NCBI GenBank assembly: GCA_022559845.1
Contig: CM040118.1
Coordinates: 155,950,331-156,014,330 of the forward strand
Reading direction: 5' to 3'
Length of the DNA: 64,000 bases
Source of the DNA: Amorphophallus konjac
Taxonomy: Eukaryota > Streptophyta > Magnoliopsida > Alismatales > Araceae
Shown: piece after piece, positions 1-10,989 of the stretch
Numbering within the stretch: the first letter of the stretch is position 1
How the letters are laid out: every line of letters begins with the position of its first letter
Notes under the pieces: model-generated
What the model was told of the DNA's origin: nothing
Database searches by the model: none
Seen by the model: only the letters and a program-made list of their open reading frames with translations
Translations under genes and position numbers: made by a program

Positions 1-547
1 ATGGGAAGAGGCTTAAATGGGGTAGGTGGGGAGTGGAGGTGGTTGGGAAGGGAGGAGAGAGAAGAAAATTTGAATTTGGGTGTTGAGGAGAGAGAAAGTG
101 GAGTGAAAAAGAGAGATTAAGAGAGGGAAGGGTGGGGAATCTCTCCCCTAGGGCTTTTCACCCCAAAAATGGAATCTCTCCACTAGATAAGAAGTGTAAA
201 CTCTCAAAATGGTAAGTTTTTCATTCAATAATTCATTAAGTTGAAATGGGGGGAATGGGTTCCTATATATAGGAAACCCACATTTCTACAAAAGTCCCTG
301 ACAAATGACTCAATGACAAATAACCGAGGGGGTAGGGGGGAGCCCTTGGGCCAAGCCCAATGAATTGGGCCCAATAGCTAACTAGACAACCTAATGACAC
401 TCAAACTTAGGGAAATAAACACAAGACCTAGTAACATGACTCAAATAAAAGGGAAAATACATCAAATGACTCAAATAAAAATTACATAGGACTCAAAATT
501 AAATAACTAGACCATGCCGGATGTAATGGGAGGTGATGTCTCCATCA
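1..547 (-). repeat. Left (3') LTR of element A, cut by the window edge
   Basis: Matches 4828-5374 almost base for base and ends at 547 with the same tctccatca terminus. In element orientation this is the first 547 bases of the 3' LTR. It carries a TATA-like tatatata at 264-271 matching the one at 5091-5098 in the other LTR. Confidence 0.88.
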
Positions 548-1135
548 TACTCCCGGGGTGCGGAGAACTCGACTCTGTCGAGTAAGTGTCCTTCCCTCCT
601 TGGAGGGTGTAGAAGTGGTACTGTCCTCAAGTCTTCCGAACGAGACCGTTCCATCCACCGGCCGAGATAGCGCTTGTATACCTTGCTCCTGGTGGTAGTG
701 ACTTGTTCATCCAATATTCGTTCAATGCACTCACACTGGGCTCTCTTGGCTGGTGGACTCTCCTCTCGGGTGGGTGCTCTCTCAACGGAGGGAATATGCT
801 CAATATCCTCACTAGGTACCACCGTGGGTCCCTTGGATGGCACTAGGTCGGTGACACTGAATGTGGGACTTACCCCATATTCCTCGGGGAGATCTAACTC
901 ATAGGCATTTGCACTAATGCGTCTCAGGACCTGGAAGGGACCAGCCCCACGTGGCCTCAATTTGGAGATGCCTCCCGGGGAGAGCCTCTCAGTCCTTACC
1001 ATCACAAAGTCACCCTCATAGAATTCTTGGTGATGTCGATGAGAGTCGGCTCACCTTTTATAAGTCACATTTTTCTTGCTAATGTGCTTGCAAAGGTTTT
1101 CATGCAATTTTGTGAATGCTGTCCTTTTAGTGGTT
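499..1135 (-). pseudogene. Integrase C-terminal fragment of element A
   Basis: The minus-strand translation from about 1135 to 499 reads like the post-catalytic part of a Ty3/gypsy integrase. It has a GDFVMVR-like start, a SKLRPRGAGPFQVL stretch (the GPF/Y-type module) and a YGVSPTFSVTDLVPS stretch that usually precedes the end of plant gypsy pol. An in-frame TGA near 1053 interrupts it, and the reading frame runs into the 3' LTR before stopping at 499. The catalytic core is absent: the next coding sequence upstream is already gag. The fragment is not functional alone. The lineage looks chromovirus-like but was not tested. Confidence 0.75.
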
Positions 1136-1173
1136 ATGGGTGGACCTGGACAACCATAGATGGACTTATCATG

Positions 1174-2610
1174 TCATGATGCCATATGGACCTTGATAAA
1201 CCTTGGTGGGCCGGGGCACCCGTAGGTGGCCCTATCATGCAAATTGGTGATAAATATAGGGGGACCCAGACATCCGTAGATGCCTTTGACATGCTTAAGA
1301 CCCATGATGAATGAAGGTGGACCATGACATCCGAATATGGACCACTCATACTTTCTACTTGACATGTGGGTGATATGAATGAATGGACCCGACATAGTGT
1401 TCATGCCAAGGGGTATGGTAAACCTAGACACATGCGTGCTTTTCCCAAAGGTGACTTCCATGTGTATAGGTGTGGGACAATCTTTGGACTCCCATTGGAA
1501 AGGATCGAATGGATCTAAGAAGGTAGTCATCATGGGGTGGGGCATAACCTTATTACCTAGGGATATGTGGCCCAAGGTCATGGCTCCCAAGGTGTAACCC
1601 GAGTCTAGGAAGGGGTGGGTTTGATCCATCACGGTGGGTTGGAGTAGGGGAAGGTGGGTGGTGGATAAGGTGGTTGGGCCACATGGGTATCCGTACTCCC
1701 ATTGGAATGGGTCAAAGGGATCATGGTAAGGGCTACCTAGAGAGAGGAACTCTATGTCCCCAAGGTCCTTACAAGGTGGTGAGTCATCCTCCTCCCAAGT
1801 AGTTGGTCCAAGGTCTCTAGTGGGTTGACCGTTCAAGGTACTTGGGATCTCAAGGGGTGGGGAGTAGACCGGGATGGGTTCTTCCTCCAAGGGGAGAAAT
1901 AGGAGGATCTCACTAGTACAATGCCCACTTGTGCAAAGGGAGGTGATGGAACCGATGGATGGGTGGACAAAGTTGACGGTGCTAGGCTCCAATGGTCCCA
2001 TGGCTAGTAGGCCGGTTAAGTGGGCTTGCCAATGTAGGCAATCCACAAGGTCTCCCAAGTCTTCCACAGAGTAGAAGTTTTGATAAGTGACATGGGGAGG
2101 TCGGGTGGGAACAATTTGGGATTTATATCCCAATGGTGATGAGCTAGGGAGGGTGGGACATTGCTTGAGCCATTGGAGTATGGACTCATCTATGGTGAGG
2201 GTGCCATGTGTGACGGTGCATGGCCTTTGAGGATCCGGACCATGAGGGGTGGGGGAAGATTGAGGCTCTTCTTCTTTATTGGTGGGAGCTTGGGCTTCCT
2301 CTATGGTGATAGGAGGGTCCATATGGGCATAAATCTTCCTAAGTTCATTTCTCATCTCAACCCAAGAGTCGATTGGCTCTTGCCTTCCAACTTCCCTTAA
2401 GCCTACAATGTTTTGCCATTCATTCCTAGCTTGGTGCCATAGCAAACTTTTGGCATAGTTGACTTGCATAGACCCTGACAGGGTGAACCTCCCGAAGTGG
2501 TGATTTATGGAGCTTTCCCATTCTAGATATAAACTAGGGTGGGATCCATCAAACACAAAGGCATCTATTGGGTCCAAGCGAGACGAGTAGGCTAAGTAGG
2601 AAGTGGCCAT
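1174..2610 (-). CDS. Gag-like protein of element A (478 codons, uninterrupted)
   Basis: An open frame starting 64 bases downstream of the PBS, where gag is expected. The first ~130 residues resemble a retrotransposon capsid (FDGSHPSLYLEWE near residue 21, then a helical W/L-rich stretch ending ELRKIYAHMDPP). The rest is low-complexity, rich in Pro, Thr and Ser, with internal repeats: FLDPFDPFQWE-like twice, and a GC.GPP.FI motif three times in the last ~70 residues. I see no CCHC zinc knuckle. It is the only long intact retroelement ORF in the window. The capsid assignment rests on position and general look. The C-terminal two thirds is not recognised. Confidence 0.6.
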   Translation of the reverse strand: MATSYLAYSSRLDPIDAFVFDGSHPSLYLEWESSINHHFGRFTLSGSMQVNYAKSLLWHQARNEWQNIVGLREVGRQEPIDSWVEMRNELRKIYAHMDPPITIEEAQAPTNKEEEPQSSPTPHGPDPQRPCTVTHGTLTIDESILQWLKQCPTLPSSSPLGYKSQIVPTRPPHVTYQNFYSVEDLGDLVDCLHWQAHLTGLLAMGPLEPSTVNFVHPSIGSITSLCTSGHCTSEILLFLPLEEEPIPVYSPPLEIPSTLNGQPTRDLGPTTWEEDDSPPCKDLGDIEFLSLGSPYHDPFDPFQWEYGYPCGPTTLSTTHLPLLQPTVMDQTHPFLDSGYTLGAMTLGHISLGNKVMPHPMMTTFLDPFDPFQWESKDCPTPIHMEVTFGKSTHVSRFTIPLGMNTMSGPFIHITHMSSRKYEWSIFGCHGPPSFIMGLKHVKGIYGCLGPPIFITNLHDRATYGCPGPPRFIKVHMAS

Positions 2611-2673
2611 GATGATCGAGTGATAAATGCAATGGCCCTAGGACAAGACTTAGTAGAGACAAGTCTAGAACTT

Positions 2674-2685
2674 GCTCTGATACCA
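2674..2685 (-). other. Primer-binding site of element A (tRNA-Met type)
   Basis: The minus strand reads tggtatcagagc, complementary to the 3' end of initiator tRNA-Met, and is separated by two bases from the LTR end at 2688. This fixes the element's orientation and its LTR boundary. Confidence 0.9.
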
Positions 2686-2687
2686 AT

Positions 2688-5374
2688 TGATGTGACACGA
2701 CCTTGGACTTAAGCAAGCAAGCACATTCGCAATCTAAATGGGCCAATTTGGGCCGCCGCTCTCTCGTCGCTCACCCAAGCCCGGGGTAACTTGGCAATGC
2801 CAAGGTGAGGTTGAGGGGTTGGACCCTTGCTGGTAGAGGGCCAGCAAGGCCAAGACTTCATTCCCAATGGATGTGGAAGCCCAAGACAATGGGGCCGACC
2901 AAGTGCCAAAGGCACCGGTTTCTCTCTTTTCCTACGGTGATCACTTATAGCGCAAGAGCTTAAGGATCGGGCTCTCATTCACGGCCAGCGGAGTTTATGA
3001 ACTAATATTGAAAGAACAAGCACAAATTAGAGCAAAGTTTGGAGCACTTACTCAACCGGTTTGAAGAAACCGGTCCCGCTCGGAGACGAGGGCGAGCGGG
3101 GAAGCATGGGTTCCCCACACGCCGCGCCGGGGTAGCTTGACCTGTTTAAGCTATTACAACACTACACCGCATGCAAGGGGGGGATCGTGGGGAAGGGAAG
3201 ATGATAGTTACAATCAAAACTACCTCCACGCAGGGAGGGGCCTTCAGCCGGCCAAGCGGGGTGGGGAAAACTAGGGCTAAAATGATGATGAAGTGAATAT
3301 GCTGAATCTGCCTTCTCTCGGCAATTGTGGACAGACAGATGGTACTGTGGCTCCAGAATGTGATCAGGAATTTTTCTGAGGGAGAGACCAGCGGGAAAAG
3401 CTTTTTTACTGGAACTGGAGTGCCTCTGAATTTTTACGAATTCTTCTGGGGTCGCTGCTGGCCTGGGCAGGAGCTTGAACAGGGACGCTGATTCTCGGAC
3501 TGACAGCAACTGGTTACTAACAGCAGGAAGAAGAGGTTGCCTCGGCCACTCCCGAACTCCAAATCAGGTGCCGCCAGCGCCGCTGGAACCGTGGACAAGT
3601 CTTCTTTGCAACAGAACTGACAGGGAAGTCGAAAGATGCCAGAGAAGATCATGGGACCCAGAATAGTGAGTGGGGGTCGGTGCAGACTATGGGAAGCAGA
3701 GTCGCACTCCTGAGAAAGAAAATTCGTAACTTCTTCTTCCGGATGCCGAACAGAGTTCTGCTTCTTTGTTATGAAAGTAGATAGGGAGAGGAAGAACTTT
3801 TCAGAAGAGCTCGTGGCCTGATTCCTCCGGGGTTTGTCGTGGTGAAGCTTTCTCTCCAGATCAAGATCTCTGCAGAGCTAGCTCCTGGTTTCCAACAGCA
3901 GGTTTCAGAGGATGCCCCGACAGCTCCCGAACTCGGAATCGAGCACCGTCAGAGTCGTTGGAACCGTGGACGAGTCCTCTTCACAGAAAAACTAACGGGG
4001 AAGCAACGGATGTCAGAGAAGACTAGGGAATGCAGAACAATGGTGACTGGTCGGTGCAGACTATGAGTAGCAGATCTGCGTAGCTGAGGGAGAAAAATGA
4101 GAACTCTGGATCACGAATGCCGAATGAAGTTCTGTTTCTTGATTCTGGAAGTAGACTGGGCGATGAAGAACTTTGAAGAAGAACTCATGGACTGATTCCT
4201 TCGGGATTCGTCGTGCCAGAGCTTCTAATCTGGCTCAGGTCCTCAGCCGAGGCAGAACTATGCAGTTGTGGGAGAATGGACCTCCTGGATGGCTCAGAGA
4301 TCGGAAGAAGATGAAACTACTTCTGTTGCGAAGGAGACTGGTAGATGCTTCCGACGATGGCTCTTGGGTCTTCAAACTCGTCCGGAGGAAGTCGTGGTGG
4401 CCGCTGCAAGTTGCTGGTTCATCTGCAACCTCTGGACAGCAAACTGCAATGACCAAGAAAGAAGAAGGGAAAGGGGGTAGATGAGTGTGGGAGTGACCCC
4501 TGGTTGTAAGGGGGTCTTGGAGGGGGTGTTCTAAGGTGTGGGAGGTGGAGAATAAGGTTTAGAAGAGGGTCCAATAGATGGTGGTAGTGGGGGATGCGAA
4601 TTTGGTTGGAATGGAGAGAGGGAAAGGATATTCGAAAATAGGTTTAAGGGTAGGGTTAATTTTTTGTCTTGGGAATGGGGGGGTTGTGTTGGGGATGGGA
4701 AGGGGTGCTTGGGGTAGTGGGAAGGGTGCTTGGGAAAGTGGGAGGGGTAGTTGGGGGTTGGATGGTGAGGAGAGGATTGGTGGAGGGGGTCTTGGGAAGG
4801 GGTGGAGTATTGATGAGCGTTGTGGGGAATGGGAAGAGGCTTAAATGGGGTAGGTGGGGAGTGGAGGTGGTTGGGAGAGGAGGAGAGAGAAGAAAATTCG
4901 AATTTGGGTGTTGAGGAGAGAGAAAGTGGAGTGAAAAAGAGAGATTAAGAGAGGGAAGGGTGGGGAATCTCTCCCCTAGGGCTTCTCACCCCAAAAATGG
5001 AATCTCTCCACTAGATAAGAAGTGTAAACTCTCAAAATGGCAACTTTTTCATTCAATAATTCATTAAGTTGAAATGGGGGAATGGGGTCCTATATATAGG
5101 AAACCTACATTTCTACAAAAGTCCCTGACAAATGACTCAATGACAAATAACCGAGGGGGTAGGGGGAAGCCCTTGGGCCAAGCCCAATGAATTGGGCCCA
5201 ATAGCTAACTAGACAACCTAATGACACTCAAACTTAGGGAAATAAACACAAGACCTAGGAACATGACTCAAATAAAAGGGAAAATGCATCAAATGACTCA
5301 AATAAAAATTACATAGGACTCAAAATTAAATAACTAGACCATGCCGGATGCAATGGGAGGTGATGTCTCCATCA
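2688..5374 (-). repeat. Right (5') LTR of element A, 2687 bp
   Basis: Bounded on the left by the PBS and on the right by tctccatca, with tgatg/catca terminal inverted repeats. The short frames inside it are not supported as genes. The segment 4560-4900 is strongly G-rich on the plus strand. The flanking base run right of 5374 is gctat. Confidence 0.88.
5091..5098 (-). promoter_or_regulatory. Putative TATA box of element A 5' LTR
   Basis: tatatata within a cctatatatagga context, conserved in the other LTR copy at 264-271. It lies ~275 bases inside the LTR from its transcriptional start side, as expected for a U3 promoter. Confidence 0.55.
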
Positions 5375-5440
5375 GCTATGCTCCTCCTGCTCCTTTGTCG
5401 ATTGTCCCTGCTGAGAGCGAGTCCTCTGCCTCGGCACCAT
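5375..5440 (-). pseudogene. Tekay-1 gag 5' stub, cut off by element A
   Basis: The minus strand starts with ATG at 5440 and encodes a basic N-terminus beginning MVPRQRTRSQQG. This is typical of Tekay/Del chromovirus Gag and sits 150 bases downstream of the PBS. Only 22 codons remain before the insertion of element A at 5374/5375. The remainder of Tekay-1 must lie left of element A, outside the window. Confidence 0.6.
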
Positions 5441-5589
5441 ATTCGCCTACTGTAAAAAGACAGAAGACACAAGAAACGGCAAAATCAATAAAACACACGA
5501 TGCCTTAAGCTAGTGCCGACTGTACATCATCATTGTGGACTAGTGGACCACTGCAACTATTTACGATTCTCATATATATCCACAACCGT

Positions 5590-5601
5590 GCTCTGATGCC
5601 A
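5590..5601 (-). other. Primer-binding site of Tekay-1
   Basis: The minus strand reads tggcatcagagc, a one-base variant of the tRNA-Met PBS. It lies two bases from the LTR terminus at 5604. Confidence 0.85.
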
Positions 5602-5603
5602 GT

Positions 5604-8039
5604 TGTAACGACCCGAAATTCGATCACCGGGAAGGCCCGATAGCCCGAATCTTGAACCGCCACCCACGAGCCCGAAGACTCGGAAGGGTTGAAAGGAAGG
5701 TGTGGAGATACACAAGAATCTAAAATAATTGCAGCGCTACGCTGATTAAATGAATTAAGCAGGAAGCAATTAATGACATTAATTAAATTACATGGTCCAC
5801 AATAATAACAGCAGTCTAAAATATAACAATAGTCCACAACTAGTATAGTCCAAAGAGAAAAGTACAACTACACGGGACATACCCCGGAACTGGCAACTGG
5901 AAACTAACCTTGGGCAACTGAACCACGTGGAGCCTCAGAAGCGCTCCCCTGAAGCCGCGTCTCACCTGAAACACGAAAAACACGTAGGGAATGAGCCTCA
6001 AAACAGAAGGCTCAACAAGGATCATCCGATCCCCACCTCGCAAATCGAGAAACTTCGTGGAAAGTAACTGCAAGCTGCCACTACGGCTAGTACCAAACGC
6101 ACATCATGAAAATCGAGACAACTCGTCAAGACAGGAGAGAAACCCAAGAGTCGCTACCAGACGAAGACAGAAGTACCAACCCACTAGAAGCAAGATAGGA
6201 TGCGTCCACTGACGACTTAAACCGCGCCTCGGGTGTCTCCCTCCGGCCCAACGGGAACTGAGACACCGTACAAGTAACCATAGAACAAGTGACTAGCTGG
6301 GGTCGCGCTCGTCAGCGCGGGTCCAACCACCCCCAACCTCGTGTGTACACACAGACCATATGTCCTAGGTCTGGCCCTCTGACTGGTTTTCCCTTCAGCC
6401 GGACTCTAGCATCAAACGTTGGGCCTGACGGAAACCAGTCTAAAAACTGTCTCTCAGGGTAGCCTCGCCACCACTCCCTGGTGGGACCACCCGAGTGTCG
6501 GAAGGCTACGACTAGTGGAGGGTCACTGAAAGAGTAGACTCTCTAGTCAACGGAAAATAATGTCTAAACCGGACAAAGTACAAGCACCGCTCCTCGTACC
6601 GACACCGACTCACAGTGACACGAGCCGAGAACACCAACTCTCGGGATCTCACGGCACCCTAACGTGTGGTCCCCACATGATGCTCAGCATCAGTCAAACC
6701 ACGGGTCAGAACGTGGATCGAGATCCATTAGCCTGAGACTCGAATCGACAAAACATAACTCCGGTCGGACATGAACCTCTGGCGGTCTACCTTTATGCCA
6801 CCACAGAGGCTAGCGGTCCAGAATTGGGCCGCCATAGGGACTGTAGCGGTCCAAGGATAGGCCACCACACTCTGGGTTGCGAAAGAACTGGCGGTCCTAC
6901 CCAGGTCCACCATAGGGATGAGGCGGGCGTACCTTCGGCCGCTAGACCCAAAAAACTTCCAACGGTCAAAAACCAACAATCAAAACACCTCGAAGGCCAC
7001 GCTGGCTTACTGGGCTTAGCGGTCAGACCTTCGGTCGCCACCTGCGCTCTGGCAGCTCATCGTGAGGCCGCCATGCCCAACCCACACTAGGAAAGACTGA
7101 AACGGTCGAACGGGGATCGCCTGAAGGGTGTGGCGGTCACTGGAAGGGCCGCCACAGACCCTGAAAATCGAGAACAGCGGGAAAATCCCAAATTCGCCAT
7201 TCCACGCCCCATTCACCCCCAGGTGAAGGGGAAACAAAAGGAAAACTTGTTCCCAAGCCCCCAATGCATCTTTTGATGCCCACAAATCACAAAAACATGC
7301 ATTGGAACGCTAGATCGGGCGCTCACACCCCAAAACATGATTTTCCCTTCCCGGCTCAAAATAGCCCACACTCGACTTTGCCTCGGCCTATAAATCACGG
7401 GGAAGGTAAATACCAAGGTAAGGACCGTCACCCTACCTCGGATTCATCTGAAACGCGGCGGATCGCCGCCGATCTTCAAAAACCCGCGTAAACCTTCACG
7501 AGCTCCCACGATTTCACAGAGCAGCGCACGCCGCCGCAATCACCACGCCGCCGCCATCGTCGCCACGCCGTCGCCCACCACCGTCTGCATCCGGAGGGGA
7601 GCACGCCGGGGTAGACGTTGGAAGAGGAGGGGGGCAACAGTCGTATGCACTCACGTGAGAGAAAGGGAGGAAGAAGAAGAAGAAAGAGAAAGGGGAAAAG
7701 AAAAAAAATAGGATTATATAGAAATTCTTGATTTTTTGAAAAATACGAAAAAATAGAAAAATATACCGCCGTGATCGTTGGAACACGCTAATCACCGTGG
7801 TACCATCCCTGAGTCGGTGAACAACCCGATTTACTCGCTATGGGGTTCCGTCGGTCCTGTCAGGGAAAAACACAGGAAACCGCGGAACACGTTCCGGGAC
7901 CTCCGAAACTGATCTGAAACGCACGGATCCGAACCTGAAAAATATCCGAAAGATAATTTCGGGTAAAATGAGAACAAATTTTCCGAGGAAATAGATCCGG
8001 GACCCAAAAAGAAGGATCCGAAAGGTCTGGGATATTATA
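5604..8039 (-). repeat. 5' LTR of Tekay-1 (Ty3/gypsy chromovirus), 2436 bp
   Basis: The left end tgtaacgacccg abuts the PBS; the right end is ggatattata. The same two ends bound the Tekay-2 LTR at 25705-28190, and long blocks match between them (for example 6290-6420 against 26380-26480). It contains several gcggtc..gaccgcc-like imperfect inverted repeats at ~6780-7170. The right end is inserted in the B1 gag-pol relic. Confidence 0.85.
7713..7720 (-). promoter_or_regulatory. Putative TATA box of Tekay-1 LTR
   Basis: The minus strand reads tatataat about 320 bases from the LTR start. Tekay-2 has tataaata at the corresponding place (27845-27852). Confidence 0.45.
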
Positions 8040-10989
8040 GAAACTAAGGGAGCATAATACACGGTGTTGACGTGGCCGTCTCACCAATGAATCGAGGGAG
8101 ATTACATAACAGGTGTAGAATGCCCCTAGACAATCTTGAAAATACAACCAACTGCCCCTTGAACACAGAATTCATTAAACTCTTGGCGGTCGCATGGGTT
8201 AGCACTATCTGAGTTGAGGATCCTGCTTGGCTAGTGAACTGAACACCAATCGAGCGAGGAGAAATAACAATATCGATAGCGAATCCCTCGGCGAGCAATG
8301 AGATTTCAATCGGCCTCGCTCGGGAGGAAACTCACACTAGCACAAAGGAGCTTCTCTTGGCAACCATCTTCAAAAGTGAGGGCTCTTTGTCCCCAAAGCG
8401 GCCAGGGACCAGGGCTTGGACCGGCATGTGACAAATGAACTCCTGAATCCTGTAATGCATGGTCGAAGCCTGGCTTGGCTTATCATCTCCCCGGGGATTG
8501 GACCCGAGGGGCACCAAAGGTAACACACACCCGCTTCGTGGGGTGGGAAGTAATAGAGAAGGGGTGGAAGAAAGGGGTTTGGAAGGTGTTGGTGAGGGTA
8601 ATGCGAGTGGCAGAGGGATGGTGGCAATGATAGGTCTGTGTGGAGGTAAAGGCAAAGGTGGAGGTGTAGGTGTGGGTTCATCCTCCTCGGGCTCGGACAA
8701 CGACGGTAAAAGGGGTGGCAAAGGTAGTGGAGATGGTGGTGGTGGAATAGGGATCTTTGGGGGAGAAGGCGACGAAGGCGGTGGTAATGGTGGTAAGGGC
8801 AATGGAAGTGGCGAAAGGGGTGATGTGGTTGACGGAGGTGGTGAAGGTGAAGGTGGAGGGAGTGAAAGTGGTGGTGAAGTGGAGGAAGTGTCGGGTTGCG
8901 GCGCTCTTCGACGTATCGTTACGACGCGTCGAGCGGCCTTGGGAATAGGAGTGAAAATGGAGGGTGAAAGAGGGGTACTCGCCTGAGCAGAGGCTTGGAT
9001 AGGTGAAGAGGATGGGACAGGAGAAGGAATAGGTAACAGAGCGGGTGCTTCATTAAATGAAAGATCACAGGGGTGCCCCTGGTCTTGAAATGGGGACGAC
9101 TGCCTGGGTGGCGCTTGCTGTTGCTGCTACTTGCTGCGGAGATCCAAAATAACTTTATGCACGACATCCCAATAAATCCTCTTATCATTTTTCAGACCAT
9201 AAACAAATTCTCAAAACTCGGGGTAATCCTCGACCAAATGCCCCTGTTGACGATGAAACTCACAAAAATGGAGCAAATTTCCAACCGCAGATTGGCAAGT
9301 CATAATCGGAGGAAGTTGCAATGCGCAAGTGGCCATCAAAGCCCTGAAAACATCTGTAAAGGATTCCGGCAACGGAGGATTAGGAGCCCGCTTCGGACAA
9401 GGTGGATGCCGAGGGGTATGGGAAGGTAATGGAGATGGTAGTGGGGGTTACGTAGGCAATGGCAATTGTGTAGGTAAGGGCGCAAGGCTAGTGAGTGGAT
9501 TTGGCAGAGGCGTGTATGGAGTGGGAATGTAGTGAACGGCATCTACCCACTCAGGGTGTGGAATTCCCTTGACCGAAGATGGAGAGGATTGACTCTGGGA
9601 GGCAGCAGGTTGATGCATGGGAGATTGATATGTGGGGGTATGTGGGTAAGTGCGGATGGAATGCTGACTCGTGGAGGGATACGTGGTAGAGGGCTGACTC
9701 GTGGTGGATGGCGGATAGGAGGCGTATGTGGGCGTAGGAGGTAATGGAGACGCGGGGTCAAGGGGACTCAGGAGTTGTTGGCAGATGAAGCAGGCTTGGC
9801 TATAAAGCTGTTGCCAGGACGTGATATCATTCAAGGCTAAGATACACCTAAACTCGGGCGTTGCATTGAAAATGATCATCTTGATCTGCTCTCTCTCTAG
9901 AATATGCCCTGGGACTTGCGCAGCTAGATGACGCCAGCGGTCGGCGAATGCCGAGAATTCCTTGTCGGGCCTCATCTTCTCGTGGGACAAATCAACCATG
10001 GAGTACTTGGGCCCAACCTGGTCTTGGTACTACTGAATAAATCTTTCTTGTACAACTTGAAAGCTCAGCACCTACTCTTGGAGCAATGTAAAGAACGAAT
10101 CCCGAGCCGAGCCCTTTAAGGACAGTCCAAACAAATAGGCCATCAAGTGCTGGTCATGCTAGAATTGGGTCGACTTATACAAAAACTCCTTCAAGTGCAC
10201 ATAGGGGTCACCTACTCCACTATAGCGACGATATGTGGGAATCTGTGAACGTGGTGGAAGCTGAAGACCTTGGAATGTGAATGGGACACTTAAAGAAGTT
10301 TGAGGATCGATCCGACGTTGTAGTTCATCAAGCTGGCGTTGGGCTTGAGCGATCATCTCCTCGATAGGGAGAGCTCGAGAAGGATGCAGGCCAGCTTGTG
10401 CAAGAGAGCATGAATTCGGGCCAGAATTATGGTAATGGGCCGAATAAGGGGATCCGACCTAAGAAGAAGAGAGGCCCATCCCGGGAATAGAAGGATGCAT
10501 GGGCCCGGAAGGATCATAGGAATAAGGACCCATCGGGCTAGCAGCAACATCGGTGGAAGAAGAGGGCCCGTTAAAAGGAGTAGGCCCATTAAAGAAAGGG
10601 GGCCCGTTAAGAGTAGAAGAGGGAGGCCCGTTAGAAGGGTGAGGCCCGTTAAAAGAGCGAGGCCCATTGAAGGGATAAGGCCCACTAAGAAAATGGGACC
10701 CATTAAAGGAAGATGGGTCACTCAAGAAAGATGACCCATTAAAGGAATGAGGCCCATTAGATAAATGAGGCCCGTTATGAGAATGAGGCCCATTAAGATG
10801 ATTAGCAGTGAGTTTTTGGGCCTGGACCGGGTCCATTTGGCAAACAAGAGGTGATAAGTGGGCCATGATATTTGCTTGTGGGTCGGAAGGGCCACGAGAA
10901 GATGGGCCCGCGTGGGCAGAGGAATCCACGCGGGCATAGAAAGATGGGGAAGAAGAAGGGTAATATATAGGAGAAAAATGGCGCTCCAT
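8040..10989 (-). pseudogene. B1 gag (and downstream) relic, Tat/Ogre-like Ty3/gypsy
   Basis: A single minus-strand frame runs from ATG at 10989 to the Tekay-1 insertion at 8039. It is broken only by stop codons (10459, 10159, 10072, 10030, 9448, ~9208 and others). In order it has a Pro/Asn/Gly-rich N-terminus with NGP repeats (10530-10800), a capsid region (10160-9780, including FSAFADRWRHLAAQVPGH), a Pro-rich linker and a zinc-knuckle relic CEFHRQQGHLVED with the final Cys changed to Tyr (9264-9223). A second Pro-rich stretch (8950-8500) and an unrecognised tail follow. The paralog B3 at 46011-46844 has CAG where B1 has TAG at 10159, 10072 and 10030. Confidence 0.7.

Larger units (their letters stand above)
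1..5374 (-). mobile_element. Element A: pol-deleted Ty3/gypsy retrotransposon with very long LTRs
   Basis: A direct repeat (1-547 and 4828-5374) flanks a 2.1 kb interior. The order on the minus strand is right LTR, tRNA-Met-type PBS, gag-like ORF, integrase tail, left LTR. Protease, RT, RNase H and the integrase core are missing, so this is a non-autonomous, LARD-like copy. LTR ends read tgatg..catca. The two LTR segments differ at roughly a dozen of 547 positions (about 98% identical by eye), so the insertion is fairly young. The insertion site on the right (5374/5375) is inside the gag start of Tekay-1. The outer end of the left LTR lies before the window, so the target duplication cannot be checked. 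Confidence 0.85.

Noticed and set aside
3162..4484. Several 70-115 codon ORFs in the right LTR of element A
   Set aside because: They lie inside an LTR, have no homology I can see and no matching partner in the coding layout.
8459..8986. 175-codon Gly-rich plus-strand ORF
   Set aside because: Antisense of the Pro-rich part of the B1 gag frame.
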